Part shown: one piece after another, positions 7,998-15,985 of the stretch
How the letters are laid out: every line of letters starts with the position of its first letter
How positions within the stretch are numbered: position 1 is the stretch's first letter
Assembly (NCBI RefSeq): GCF_039541575.1
Contig: NZ_BAABGM010000022.1
Coordinates: 1 to 64,000 of the forward strand
Length of the DNA: 64,000 bases
Source of the DNA: Fodinibacter luteus
Lineage (GTDB): Bacteria; Actinomycetota; Actinomycetes; Actinomycetales; Dermatophilaceae
Direction: 5' to 3'
Position numbers and translations under genes: made by a program
Notes under the pieces: model-generated
Told to the model about the DNA's origin: nothing
The model's input: the letters and a program-made list of their open reading frames with translations, nothing else
Databases searched by the model: none

Positions 7998-9104
7998 ATG
8001 GCAACTGTGAAGTTCGATCAGGCCACGCGGATCTACCCGGGCAACGACACGCCCTCGGTCGACCGCCTCGACATCGACGTGGCGGACGGGGAGTTCCTCG
8101 TCCTCGTCGGCCCCTCCGGATGCGGCAAGTCCACCTCGCTGCGGATGCTCGCCGGCCTCGAGGAGGTCAACGGCGGGAAGATCTGGATCGGTGACCGAGA
8201 CGTCACCGACCTGTCGCCCAAGGACCGCGACGTCGCGATGGTCTTCCAGAACTACGCGCTCTATCCGCACATGTCCGTCGCCGACAACATGGGCTTCGCG
8301 CTCAAGATCGCCGGCGTCGACAAGGCCGAGATCCGCAAGCGCGTCGAGGAGGCCGCGAGCATCCTCGACCTCACCCAGTACCTCGAGCGCAAGCCGAAGG
8401 CGCTCTCGGGTGGCCAGCGCCAGCGCGTCGCCATGGGCCGGGCCATCGTGCGCTCCCCGCAGGTCTTCCTCATGGACGAGCCGCTGTCCAACCTCGACGC
8501 GAAGCTGCGTGTCCAGACCCGCACCCAGATCGCGAGCCTCCAGCGTCGCCTCGGCGTCACCACCGTCTACGTCACCCACGACCAGATCGAGGCCATGACG
8601 ATGGGCGACCGGATCGCCCTGCTCAAGGACGGCATCCTCCAGCAGTGCGCGACCCCGCGGGAGATGTACGACAGGCCCAACAACGTCTTCGTCGCGGGCT
8701 TCATCGGCTCGCCGGCCATGAACCTCGTGTCGGTGCCGGTCACCGAGGACGGCGTCCAGTTCGGCAACCACCGCCTGCACCTCGAGCGCCAGCACCTGAC
8801 CGGCGCCGGCTCGAGCGTCATCGTCGGGGTGCGCCCCGAGGACGTCGAGGTGACGACGAACGAGGACGGTCTCGAGCTCGTCGTCGACGTCGTCGAGGAG
8901 CTCGGCGCCGACGCCTACGTCTACGCCACCCCGGCCGACTCGAACATCAGGCTCGAGGGCGCGGGCGACGACGCCCTCGCCAAGCCGTTCATCGCCCGTG
9001 TCGACGGTCGTCGGGTCCCCGACAAGGGCGCGAAGATCTTCGTCTACCCCAACCCCGAGCACATGCACGTGTTCAGCAAGGACAGCGGCGCCCGGCTCGG
9101 CTGA
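7998..9104 (+). CDS. MsmK/UgpC-type sugar ABC transporter ATPase
   Basis: 368 aa from the ATG at 7998, preceded by AGGAAGG (7981-7987). Walker A GPSGCGKST 38-46, Q-loop FQNY 83-86, signature LSGGQ 136-140, Walker B FLMDEP 157-162, and a switch His in VTHDQ. A C-terminal regulatory OB-type domain (about 240-368) marks the MalK/UgpC/MsmK class that energises carbohydrate uptake permeases. No permease or binding-protein gene sits beside it. It therefore probably serves several sugar transporters encoded elsewhere, as MsmK-like multitask ATPases do. The divergent LacI-type gene and operator suggest substrate control. Confidence 0.95.
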   Translation: MATVKFDQATRIYPGNDTPSVDRLDIDVADGEFLVLVGPSGCGKSTSLRMLAGLEEVNGGKIWIGDRDVTDLSPKDRDVAMVFQNYALYPHMSVADNMGFALKIAGVDKAEIRKRVEEAASILDLTQYLERKPKALSGGQRQRVAMGRAIVRSPQVFLMDEPLSNLDAKLRVQTRTQIASLQRRLGVTTVYVTHDQIEAMTMGDRIALLKDGILQQCATPREMYDRPNNVFVAGFIGSPAMNLVSVPVTEDGVQFGNHRLHLERQHLTGAGSSVIVGVRPEDVEVTTNEDGLELVVDVVEELGADAYVYATPADSNIRLEGAGDDALAKPFIARVDGRRVPDKGAKIFVYPNPEHMHVFSKDSGARLG

Positions 9105-9131
9105 GCCGGCTCCCACCAGGACCGCCCGCGT

Positions 9132-9158
9132 CGCCCCGGACGAGCCTCGTCCGGGGCG
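9132..9158 (+). terminator. Terminator after the sugar ATPase gene
   Basis: CGCCCCGGACGAG and CTCGTCCGGGGCG form a perfect 13-bp inverted repeat with one base between the arms, 28 bp past the stop codon. Confidence 0.8.
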
Positions 9159-9276
9159 TCGCGCGTCCACCGCCTCCCCCGCCACGACGTGGTGCTGCAC
9201 CGCCGGCCGGATGCCGTCCGCCAGCGTTGCGTCGTAGGCTCACCACCGCCCACCGTCTCTCCACGGAGGCTCCGCC

Positions 9277-10530
9277 ATGGCTCTCGAGATCACCGCCGCC
9301 CGTCCCGATCCGGCGCTGCTCGACCTGCCCTGGCGGATCCCCCTCGAGGAGTGGCCCGACGAGCTGCTCGCCGCCCTCCCCCGGGGCATCTCGCGCCACG
9401 TCGTGCGCTTCGTGCGCCTGTCGGGGCGGGTCCTCGCCGTCAAGGAGATCAAGGCGGACATCGCCCGGCGCGAGTACGACATGCTGCGCAACCTCGTGCG
9501 CCTCGACATGCCGTGCGTCGAGCCGTTCGCCGTCGTGAGCGGCCGGGTGGGGGTCGACGGCGAGGAGCTCGACGCCTGCCTCATCACCCGCCACCTGCAG
9601 TTCTCGCTCCCCTACCGGGCCCTGTACAGCCAGAGCCTGCGCAAGGGCACCGCCACCCGGCTCATCGACGCCCTGGCCGTCCTGCTCGTGCGCCTCCACC
9701 TCGCCGGGTTCTGGTGGGGCGACGTGTCGCTGTCGAACACCCTGTTCAGGCGCGATGCCGGGGCGTTCGCGGCCTACCTCGTCGACGCCGAGACCGGCGA
9801 GCTGCGCCAGCGGCTCAGCGACGGCCAGCGCGACCACGACCTCGAGATCGCCCGGGTCAACATCGCCGGCGAGCTCATGGACCTCGAGGCCGGCGGGTTG
9901 CTCCAGGAGGACCGCGACCCGGTCGAGGTCAGCCAGCGGATCGTCGAGCGCTACTGCGCCCTGTGGAACGCCCTGACGGGCAGCGAGCTCATCCACGACA
10001 ACGAACGGTGGCGCGTCGAGGACCGGATCCGCCGGCTCAACGCCCTCGGCTTCGACGTCGACGAGCTCGCGATCACGACCGACATCGACGGCACGTCGAT
10101 CCAGATCCAGCCCAAGGTCGTCGACGCCGGGCACCACTCGCGCCGGCTGCTGCGCCTCACCGGGCTCGACGTGCGCGAGAACCAGGCCCGGCGCCTGCTC
10201 AACGACCTCGACGCGTACACCGCCAGCACCGGGCGCCAAGGTGAGGACGAGGAGCTCGTCGCCAACGACTGGCTCACCAGCGTCTACGAGCCGGTGACCC
10301 GGCGGGTCCCGCGCGAGCTCGTCGCCAAGCTCGAGCCCGCCGAGGTGTTCCACGAGGTGCTCGAGCACCGCTGGTACATGGCCGAGCGCGCCCAGCACGA
10401 CATCCGCATCGAGGACGCCATCGACGACTACGTGCGCTCGGTGCTTCCCGGCAAGCCCGACGAGCAGGCGGTCCTCGGCATCGACACCCGCGAGCTGCCC
10501 GTCATCGCCAAGCCCTCGCGACGCGCCTAG
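9277..10530 (+). CDS. DUF4032 protein with a lipopolysaccharide-kinase-like fold
   Basis: 417 aa. The N-terminal 200 residues have kinase-like hallmarks: VLAVKEIK as a possible VAIK Lys, LLVRLHLAGFWWGDVSLSNTLF resembling a catalytic loop (HxGxxWGD-S-xN), and YLVDAETGE resembling a DFG-equivalent. The C-terminal half (about 210-390) is the DUF4032 region. Conserved in actinobacteria with unknown function; small-molecule or lipid phosphorylation is inference. ATG at 9277 follows CGGAGGCTCCGCC, an acceptable ribosome site. Stands alone between two plus-strand genes. Confidence 0.8.
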   Translation: MALEITAARPDPALLDLPWRIPLEEWPDELLAALPRGISRHVVRFVRLSGRVLAVKEIKADIARREYDMLRNLVRLDMPCVEPFAVVSGRVGVDGEELDACLITRHLQFSLPYRALYSQSLRKGTATRLIDALAVLLVRLHLAGFWWGDVSLSNTLFRRDAGAFAAYLVDAETGELRQRLSDGQRDHDLEIARVNIAGELMDLEAGGLLQEDRDPVEVSQRIVERYCALWNALTGSELIHDNERWRVEDRIRRLNALGFDVDELAITTDIDGTSIQIQPKVVDAGHHSRRLLRLTGLDVRENQARRLLNDLDAYTASTGRQGEDEELVANDWLTSVYEPVTRRVPRELVAKLEPAEVFHEVLEHRWYMAERAQHDIRIEDAIDDYVRSVLPGKPDEQAVLGIDTRELPVIAKPSRRA

Positions 10531-10568
10531 GATCGAGGCGACCCACCCGACCCGCTCAGGGGGACCCG

Positions 10569-11663
10569 ATGACCGACCAGCCCGAGGGTCCGAGCGACCC
10601 GACGCGCGACGAGCCCACCGCCGCACCCGACGCGCCCGAGGCGCCCGGCACGACCGCGTCCGACCCGGCCCTGTCCGACCCGGCCCCGTCCGACCCGGTG
10701 ACACCCCCACCCGCGGCTGCCCCGCCACCCGGTCAGGTGCCCCAGCAGCCCGAGGGTGCGCCCGCGGCATCCGGTCAGCCGAACCCCTACGGCCCGCCGC
10801 AGCCGTACGGCACCCCACCGGCGTACGAGCAGCAGCAGCCCTACGGCGCACCCGGGTACGGCCAGCCACAGCCCTACGGCACGCCCCCCGCCCCGGGCAG
10901 CCAGGACCCCTACGGCCAGCCGGCATCCGGCCAACAGCCCTACGGCCAGCCGGCATCCGGCCAACAGCCCTACGGCCAGCAGGCCTACGGCCAGCCGGGA
11001 TCCGGCCAACAGCCCTACGGCCAGCCGGCGTACGGCCAACAGCCCTACGGCCAGCCGGCGTACGGCCAGGGCCTCCCACCAGCACCACCGAACCCGTACG
11101 GCGGCTACGGCGCGGCACCGGCCTACGCCGGCGGCCCCGCCGTGCCGGGGTCGATCGGGTACGTCGAGGCGAGCTTCGGCCCGGTCGCCGACTTCGGCAA
11201 GCGCGTGCTCGCCTACCTCGTCGACTCCGCGCTCATCCTGCTCGGTCTCGTCCCGATGGTCATCGGCGGGATCATGCTCGCGTTCGCCAGCCCGAGCGAG
11301 CTGAGCTACGACCAGTACGGCAACCTGACCCGCTCCGGGGGTGACACCGGGCTCGCCGTCACCGGAGGGCTGCTCATCGGGCTCGGCTTCCTCGTCATGT
11401 TCGTGCTGTGGCTGTGGAACCGGGTGTTCCGGATGGGTCGCACCGGCCAGAGCGTCGGCAAGAAGGTCGTCGGGCTCAAGCTCGTCGACGACCGCACGGG
11501 ACGGCCCATCGGGGCCGGGATGTCGTTCCTGCGCGAGGTCGTCCACGGCATCGTCAACCAGGTCTTCTACCTGTCCTACCTGTGGATGCTGTGGGACACC
11601 GACAAGCAGACCCTCGGCGACAAGGCGGTGCACTCGACGGTCATCGTCCTGCCGAAGACCTGA
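10569..11663 (+). CDS. RDD-family membrane protein with YGQP-repeat N-terminus
   Basis: 364 aa. Residues 1-190 are Pro/Gln/Gly/Tyr-rich and disordered, with ten-residue repeats of the type YGQPASGQQP. The C-terminal RDD domain (about 200-360) has the family's typical membrane segments (ALILLGLVPMVIGGIML, GLLIGLGFLVMFVLWLW, a weaker third) and RMGRTGQSVGKKVVGLKLVD. RDD proteins are small transporters or membrane-protein partners of uncertain function. Low-complexity cytoplasmic tails like this are common in actinobacterial membrane proteins. Confidence 0.85.
   Translation: MTDQPEGPSDPTRDEPTAAPDAPEAPGTTASDPALSDPAPSDPVTPPPAAAPPPGQVPQQPEGAPAASGQPNPYGPPQPYGTPPAYEQQQPYGAPGYGQPQPYGTPPAPGSQDPYGQPASGQQPYGQPASGQQPYGQQAYGQPGSGQQPYGQPAYGQQPYGQPAYGQGLPPAPPNPYGGYGAAPAYAGGPAVPGSIGYVEASFGPVADFGKRVLAYLVDSALILLGLVPMVIGGIMLAFASPSELSYDQYGNLTRSGGDTGLAVTGGLLIGLGFLVMFVLWLWNRVFRMGRTGQSVGKKVVGLKLVDDRTGRPIGAGMSFLREVVHGIVNQVFYLSYLWMLWDTDKQTLGDKAVHSTVIVLPKT
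10907..11066 (+). repeat. Coding 30-bp repeats
   Basis: About five units built on CCCTACGGCCAGCCGGCATC plus CGGCCAACAG (30 bp, ten codons) encode the YGQPASGQQP repeats of the RDD protein. Copies are nearly identical at DNA level, so slippage could change copy number without a frameshift. Confidence 0.8.
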
Positions 11664-11693
11664 CCCGGCCGCCCCACGCCCCACGTCCCCCTC

Positions 11694-11763
11694 GACTCCT
11701 TGCACATCACCCACGCTCGCGCGCCCTCTCCGCCCGCCCGGACGTGGGTGATCTGCAAGGAGT
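11694..11763. repeat. Intergenic palindrome, ACCCACG family (type 2, copy 2)
   Basis: Left arm ACTCCTTGCACATCACCCAC plus G at 11695-11715 and right arm 11743-11763 pair over 21 bp with a single mismatch and a 27-nt loop. It lies between convergent genes (RDD gene and DUF2752 gene), so it may end transcription from both sides. Confidence 0.8.
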
Positions 11764-11788
11764 GCAGGACCTGGGCGACCGGGTCGGG

Positions 11789-12229
11789 TCAGGCGGGTGA
11801 GAGCCAGGCCCAGCCGGGGACGTTGCGCGCCACCGTGAACACGACGAACGCGACCGCGAGCGCCCACGGCATCCAGGTGGGCGGGTCCCACCGCAGCGTT
11901 CGGCCCTGCCAGCGGGCGAGGACCCAGCGCACGAAGAGGACGGCGCACCCGAGGTAGAGGGGCAGCGCCAGGGGGTTGAAGGCGACCGACGCCGCGACGT
12001 CGAGCGTCACGAGCTCGTGGCTGGCCCGGAGCAGGCCGCAGCCGGGGCAGTAGATGCCGGAGATGGCGTACGTCGGGCACAGGGGGTAGTGGCCGGGTTC
12101 GCTCGGGTCGACGAGCGCGACGTAGGCCGTGCCGGCGGCGACCGCGACCCCCACCGCCCCCGGGAGCACGAGGGCGCGCACCCGGTCCGAGACCGGACCG
12201 GGTCGCGCCGACGTGCTGGCGAGCGTCAT
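11789..12229 (-). CDS. DUF2752 membrane protein
   Basis: 146 aa from the ATG at 12229. About three hydrophobic segments, with the DUF2752 signature YCPGCGLLRA (Cys61, Cys64) between the first and second, plus an upstream CP at 51-52. The family is widespread, small and of unknown function. Starts one base after the stop codon of the DUF4190 gene, so the two are clearly one transcript. Confidence 0.85.
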   Translation of the reverse strand: MTLASTSARPGPVSDRVRALVLPGAVGVAVAAGTAYVALVDPSEPGHYPLCPTYAISGIYCPGCGLLRASHELVTLDVAASVAFNPLALPLYLGCAVLFVRWVLARWQGRTLRWDPPTWMPWALAVAFVVFTVARNVPGWAWLSPA

Positions 12230-12230
12230 G

Positions 12231-12608
12231 TCACATGCTGCTCGTGTCGCCCGAGAGGACGGCGAGGCCACCGAAGAACAGGACCCACAGGATCGACAGG
12301 ACGAGGAAGACCATGCCGATGATGCCGAGGATGCGCCCGATCTGGACGATCTGGCGGTTGCCGTAACGGCCCGGCTGGGCGTCGATCTCCTTGAGGGCGT
12401 TGTTGCCCATGATGAACGCGACGATGCCCAGCGGCGAGCAGCACACGAGCGACAGGATGCCGAGGACGAGGACCGTCATCCCCTTCGGGTGGTCCACCGG
12501 ACCGCCCATGCCTCCGGCCGGCGGCGGCGGGGCGTACCCGCCCCCGTAGCCGCCGTCGCCCGACCCGGGCGGCGGCGGAGGCGGTGGGGTCGAACCGTAG
12601 TCAGACAT
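12231..12608 (-). CDS. DUF4190 small membrane protein
   Basis: 125 aa. A Gly/Pro/Tyr-rich cytoplasmic head (1-42) is followed by two membrane segments (about 44-68 and 93-118) with LGILSLVCCSPLGIVAFIMGNNALKE between, the DUF4190 pattern. Start ATG at 12608 is preceded by GAGAGGGAA, a good ribosome site. Often encoded with DUF2752 proteins, as here; function unknown. Confidence 0.88.
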   Translation of the reverse strand: MSDYGSTPPPPPPPGSGDGGYGGGYAPPPPAGGMGGPVDHPKGMTVLVLGILSLVCCSPLGIVAFIMGNNALKEIDAQPGRYGNRQIVQIGRILGIIGMVFLVLSILWVLFFGGLAVLSGDTSSM

Positions 12609-12643
12609 GATTCCCTCTCTGCGTCGGTGTGGGGGATCCGTGC

Positions 12644-12657
12644 CCCCGGCGCCGGGG
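12644..12657. terminator. Palindrome downstream of rlmB
   Basis: CCCCGGCGCCGGGG, a perfect 14-bp palindrome about 90 bp after the rlmB stop and before the DUF4190 gene. Possible terminator; weak without a U-run. Confidence 0.4.
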
Positions 12658-12744
12658 TGCTCCGGCGGCGCCGATCCTCGCACAGTCCGGGCCGCGGCAC
12701 CGAGCGTCCACGCCCAAGGGGGGTCGTCCGGTTGCCCGGCGGGC

Positions 12745-13704
12745 TCAGCCCCGGCGGCGGCGCCGGGCGATCTCGTAGAGGGTGACGCCGGTCGCGATGC
12801 CCGCGTTGAGCGACTCGACCGCCGAGGACATCGGCACCGAGACGACCTGGTCGCACGTCTCGCGCACGAGCCGCGACAGGCCCTTGCCCTCGGACCCGAC
12901 GACGACGACGAGCGGCTCCGAGGCGAGGTCGAGGTCGGGCAGCTCGACGTCGCCGTCCATGTCGAGGCCGATGACGAAGAACCCCGCCTTGCGGTACTCC
13001 TCGAGGGCACGGGTGAGGTTGGTCGCCTGGGCGACCGGGATGCGTGCGGCCGCGCCGGCCGAGGTCTTCCACGCGGATGCCGTCATGCCCGCCGACCGTC
13101 GGCTCGGCACGACGACGCCGTGCCCCCCGAAGGCGGCGACGGAGCGGACGATGGCGCCGAGGTTGCGCGGGTCGGTGATGCCGTCGAGCGCGACGACGAG
13201 GGGGATGCCGGGCGCCTCGGGGTCGATGAGGTCACTCGGGTGGGCGTACTCGTAGGGCGGCACCTGGAGGGCCAGTCCCTGGTGCACCGCGCCGTCGGTG
13301 AGCCGGTCCAGCTCACCGCGGGGGGTCTCGAGGACCGGGACGGCCCGCTCCGTCGCGATCTTGAGCGCCTCGCGCACCCGGTCGTCGGAGTCGATGCGAC
13401 CGGCCACGTACATCGTCGTGACCGGGACGTCGGCCCGCAGGGCCTCGAGCACGGCGTTGCGGCCGGCGACCATCTCGCTGCTCGCCTTGTTCCTGCGGGT
13501 GCTCGTGCGCCCCGACTGACCGCCGCCCCCACGCCGGGCCGCGGCCTTGACCGCCTTGTGGGCCTTGTGGTTCGGCCGGTCGGCCGCCTTGGGCGTCGGA
13601 CCCTTGCCCTCGAGGCCACGGCGTCGCTGTCCGCCGGACCCCACCTGGGGGCCCTTCTTCTTCGTCGTGCGCACCGCGCCGCGTCGCTGGGAGTTACCGG
13701 CCAT
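12745..13704 (-). CDS. rlmB: 23S rRNA 2'-O-methyltransferase, RlmB/TrmH family
   Basis: 319 aa. A basic Lys/Arg-rich extension (1-75) precedes the L30e-like substrate-binding domain (GRNAVLEALRADVPV...) and the SpoU trefoil-knot domain, with N-L-G-A-I-R (DPRNLGAIVRSV), VVGSEGKGL and the S-L-N motif VESLNAGIATGVTLYEI. It uses S-adenosylmethionine to methylate a ribose in 23S rRNA (G2251 in E. coli numbering). Starts three bases after the cysS stop codon, so it is co-transcribed with cysS, the usual actinobacterial arrangement. Confidence 0.95.
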   Translation of the reverse strand: MAGNSQRRGAVRTTKKKGPQVGSGGQRRRGLEGKGPTPKAADRPNHKAHKAVKAAARRGGGGQSGRTSTRRNKASSEMVAGRNAVLEALRADVPVTTMYVAGRIDSDDRVREALKIATERAVPVLETPRGELDRLTDGAVHQGLALQVPPYEYAHPSDLIDPEAPGIPLVVALDGITDPRNLGAIVRSVAAFGGHGVVVPSRRSAGMTASAWKTSAGAAARIPVAQATNLTRALEEYRKAGFFVIGLDMDGDVELPDLDLASEPLVVVVGSEGKGLSRLVRETCDQVVSVPMSSAVESLNAGIATGVTLYEIARRRRRG

Positions 13705-13707
13705 GGC

Positions 13708-15141
13708 TCACTCGCTCCGTCCCCGCGCGAGGGACCATCGGGCCCCCGCGGCGGTGTCCTCGAGCGCGATGCCGGCGGCGGCGAGCTCGTCGCGGATGGC
13801 GTCCGCGGTGTCGTAGTCACGGGCGGACCGGGCCTGGGCCCGGGCCGAGATGCGTTCCCTGACGAGGGCGTCGAGGCTCGCGAGCGCGTCGGCGGCCGAC
13901 GAGTCGCCGGCCGACCACGCGGGGTCGAGGGGGTTGACGCCGAGGACGTCGGTCATGGCGACGACGACGCGGGCCACCGCCGCGGCGTCCTCGTGGTCGC
14001 CGTCGTCGAGGGCCGTGTTCCCGGTGCGCACCGCCTCGTGCACGACGGCGAGGGCGCCGGAGACCCCGAGGTCGTCGTCCATGGCCTCGCGGAACTCGTC
14101 GGGCAGGATCTCGTCGCCGGTCGGCACCGCGGTGACGACGCCGGGCAGCGCCCGACGCAGGAAGCCCTCGATGCGCTCGACGGCGGTGCCGGCCTCCTCG
14201 ATCGAGCCCACATGGAACTCGATCGTCGAGCGGTAGTGGGCCGCGGTGAGGTAGTAGCGCACCGCGAGCGGGCGGTGCTCCTTGACGACCTCGCTGACCC
14301 GCAGCGAGTTGCCGAGGGACTTGCTCATCTTCTCGCCGCCCATGGTCACCCACGCGTTGTGCAGCCAGTAGTTGGCGAACCCCAGCCCGGCGGCGCGGGA
14401 CTGCGCCATCTCGTTCTCGTGGTGCGGGAAGCGCAGGTCGACCCCGCCCCCGTGGATGTCGAAGGTGTCGCCGAGGTACTTGCGGGCCATCGCCGAGCAC
14501 TCGAGGTGCCACCCCGGGCGGCCGACCCCGAACGGCGTGGGCCACGCGGCGGTCGCGGGCTCGTCGGGCTTGTGGCCCTTCCAGAGGGCGAAGTCGCGGG
14601 GGTCGCGCTTGCCACGGGGGTCGGCGTCCTCGGCGTCGACCATGTCGTCGACCCGCTGCCGGGTCAGGGCGCCGTACTCCGGCCAGCTGCGGACGTCGAA
14701 GTAGACGTCGCCGCTGCCGTCCGCGGCCGGGTACGCGTGACCCTTGGCGACGAGCGCCTCCATGAGGTCGACCATCTCCGGGACGTGGCCCGTCGCGCGC
14801 GGTTCGTAGGTCGGCGCCAGCACCCCGAGGGCGTCGAGCGCAGCGGCGGTCTCGACCTCGTGGCGGTACGACACGGCGTACCAGGCCTCGCCGGACTCGG
14901 CGGACCTGGCGAGGATCTTGTCGTCGATGTCGGTGACGTTGCGGATGAGCGTGACGTCGAAACCGTGCCCGCGGGTCATCCAGCGCCGGAGCACGTCGAA
15001 CGCGACGGCGAACCGGACGTGGCCCAGGTGCGGAGGGGCCTGGGTCGTGAGCCCACAGATGTAGATCCCCGCCTTGCCGGGCACGACGGGGACGAAGTCA
15101 CGCAGCTCGCGCGTGAGGGAGTCGAACAACCTGAGAGTCAC
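13708..15141 (-). CDS. cysS: Cysteine--tRNA ligase
   Basis: 477 aa. The class I HIGH motif appears as PHLGHVR (HLGH 38-41) after a zinc-ligand Cys29, and the KMSKS loop as EKMSKSLGN. Other zinc ligands are in HLECSAMA and PHHENEMAQS. The C-terminal helical DALR-like anticodon domain is present (about 340-477), and this with the length separates it from MshC, the related cysteine ligase of mycothiol synthesis (about 410 aa). Charges tRNA-Cys in the cytoplasm. Leads a cysS-rlmB operon. Confidence 0.96.
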   Translation of the reverse strand: MTLRLFDSLTRELRDFVPVVPGKAGIYICGLTTQAPPHLGHVRFAVAFDVLRRWMTRGHGFDVTLIRNVTDIDDKILARSAESGEAWYAVSYRHEVETAAALDALGVLAPTYEPRATGHVPEMVDLMEALVAKGHAYPAADGSGDVYFDVRSWPEYGALTRQRVDDMVDAEDADPRGKRDPRDFALWKGHKPDEPATAAWPTPFGVGRPGWHLECSAMARKYLGDTFDIHGGGVDLRFPHHENEMAQSRAAGLGFANYWLHNAWVTMGGEKMSKSLGNSLRVSEVVKEHRPLAVRYYLTAAHYRSTIEFHVGSIEEAGTAVERIEGFLRRALPGVVTAVPTGDEILPDEFREAMDDDLGVSGALAVVHEAVRTGNTALDDGDHEDAAAVARVVVAMTDVLGVNPLDPAWSAGDSSAADALASLDALVRERISARAQARSARDYDTADAIRDELAAAGIALEDTAAGARWSLARGRSE

Positions 15142-15245
15142 CGGGCAAGGCTACCGGCGGGAGGGGCCAACCCCCGATTCCGCACCCGCACCCGCACCCC
15201 ACCCCGGCCTCGGGTTCATCGGTCACCCGAGAAACCCCCACCGTG

Positions 15246-15264
15246 CCGGACCAGGCTGGTCCGG
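15246..15264 (-). terminator. Hairpin downstream of the metallo-hydrolase gene
   Basis: CCGGACCA-GGC-TGGTCCGG, a perfect 8-bp stem with a 3-nt loop, extended outside by partly complementary AACCCCC/GGGGTT. It lies 55 bp past the stop codon of the mscR-metallohydrolase pair and before cysS. Confidence 0.55.
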
Positions 15265-15319
15265 GAACGAAGGGGTTCGTCGGGTCCGGTGCGCGGGCGC
15301 CGTTGGAGCGGAGCGACGG

Positions 15320-15985
15320 TCAGTGGCCCCGGGCGACCCATTCCTGCAGGTGTGGGGCCTCGGCGCCGATCGTCGTCGGGTCGCCGTGGCCGGTGAGCAC
15401 GACGGTCTCCGGGGGCAGGCCGAGCAGCCGGGTGCGGATCGAGTCGATGATCGTCGGGAAGTCGCTGTACGAGCGCCCGGTCGCCCCGGGGCCGCCCTTG
15501 AAGAGGGTGTCGCCCGAGAGCAGCACCCCGAGGGCCGGTGCGTGGAGGCAGCAGGCCCCCGGCGCATGACCCGGGGTGTGGATGACGGTGAGCTCGACGT
15601 CCCCGACGGTGAACGGCATCCCGTCCGCGAGCTCGCCCCCGGGCGGCTCGGCCTGGCTCTGGTCCCACAGCACCCGGTCGGCCGGGTGGAGGGATGCCGT
15701 GGCACCGGTCGCGGCGACGAGGTCGCCGACGGCGTTGACGTGGTCGTTGTGGCCGTGGGTGCAGACGATGGCGACGACGCGGCGGTCACCGACGGCGGCG
15801 AGGATGGCCTCGGCGTCGTGCGCGGCGTCGACGACGAGCACCTCGTGGTCGTCGCCGACGAGCCACACGTTGTTGTCGACCTCCCAGGAGCCGCCGTCGA
15901 GCTCGAAGACGCCCGAGGTGACGACCCGTTCGACCCGCACGGCGCCCGGTGAGGCGGGAACCGGCATCCCGAGGTCGGCGGTCAC
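15320..15985 (-). CDS. Metallo-beta-lactamase-fold hydrolase, candidate S-formylmycothiol hydrolase
   Basis: 221 aa from the GTG at 15985. Zinc motif THGHNDH, a second His in HTPGHAPG, Asp in SGDTLF and a final His in LTGHGD: the full glyoxalase-II-type set. The GTG overlaps the mscR stop codon as GTGA, so the two are translationally coupled. In mycobacteria the same neighbour (Rv2260) sits beside mscR (Rv2259). The dehydrogenase product is S-formylmycothiol, so hydrolysis of that thioester is the natural guess, but it is inference. Confidence 0.85.
   Translation of the reverse strand: MTADLGMPVPASPGAVRVERVVTSGVFELDGGSWEVDNNVWLVGDDHEVLVVDAAHDAEAILAAVGDRRVVAIVCTHGHNDHVNAVGDLVAATGATASLHPADRVLWDQSQAEPPGGELADGMPFTVGDVELTVIHTPGHAPGACCLHAPALGVLLSGDTLFKGGPGATGRSYSDFPTIIDSIRTRLLGLPPETVVLTGHGDPTTIGAEAPHLQEWVARGH

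Noticed and set aside
10907..11066. Intergenic repeat array
   Set aside because: The 30-bp units are in frame and encode the Tyr/Gln/Pro tail of the RDD protein.
13708..15141. MshC, the mycothiol cysteine ligase
   Set aside because: 477 residues with a C-terminal anticodon-type domain and cysS-rlmB gene order favour cysteine--tRNA ligase.
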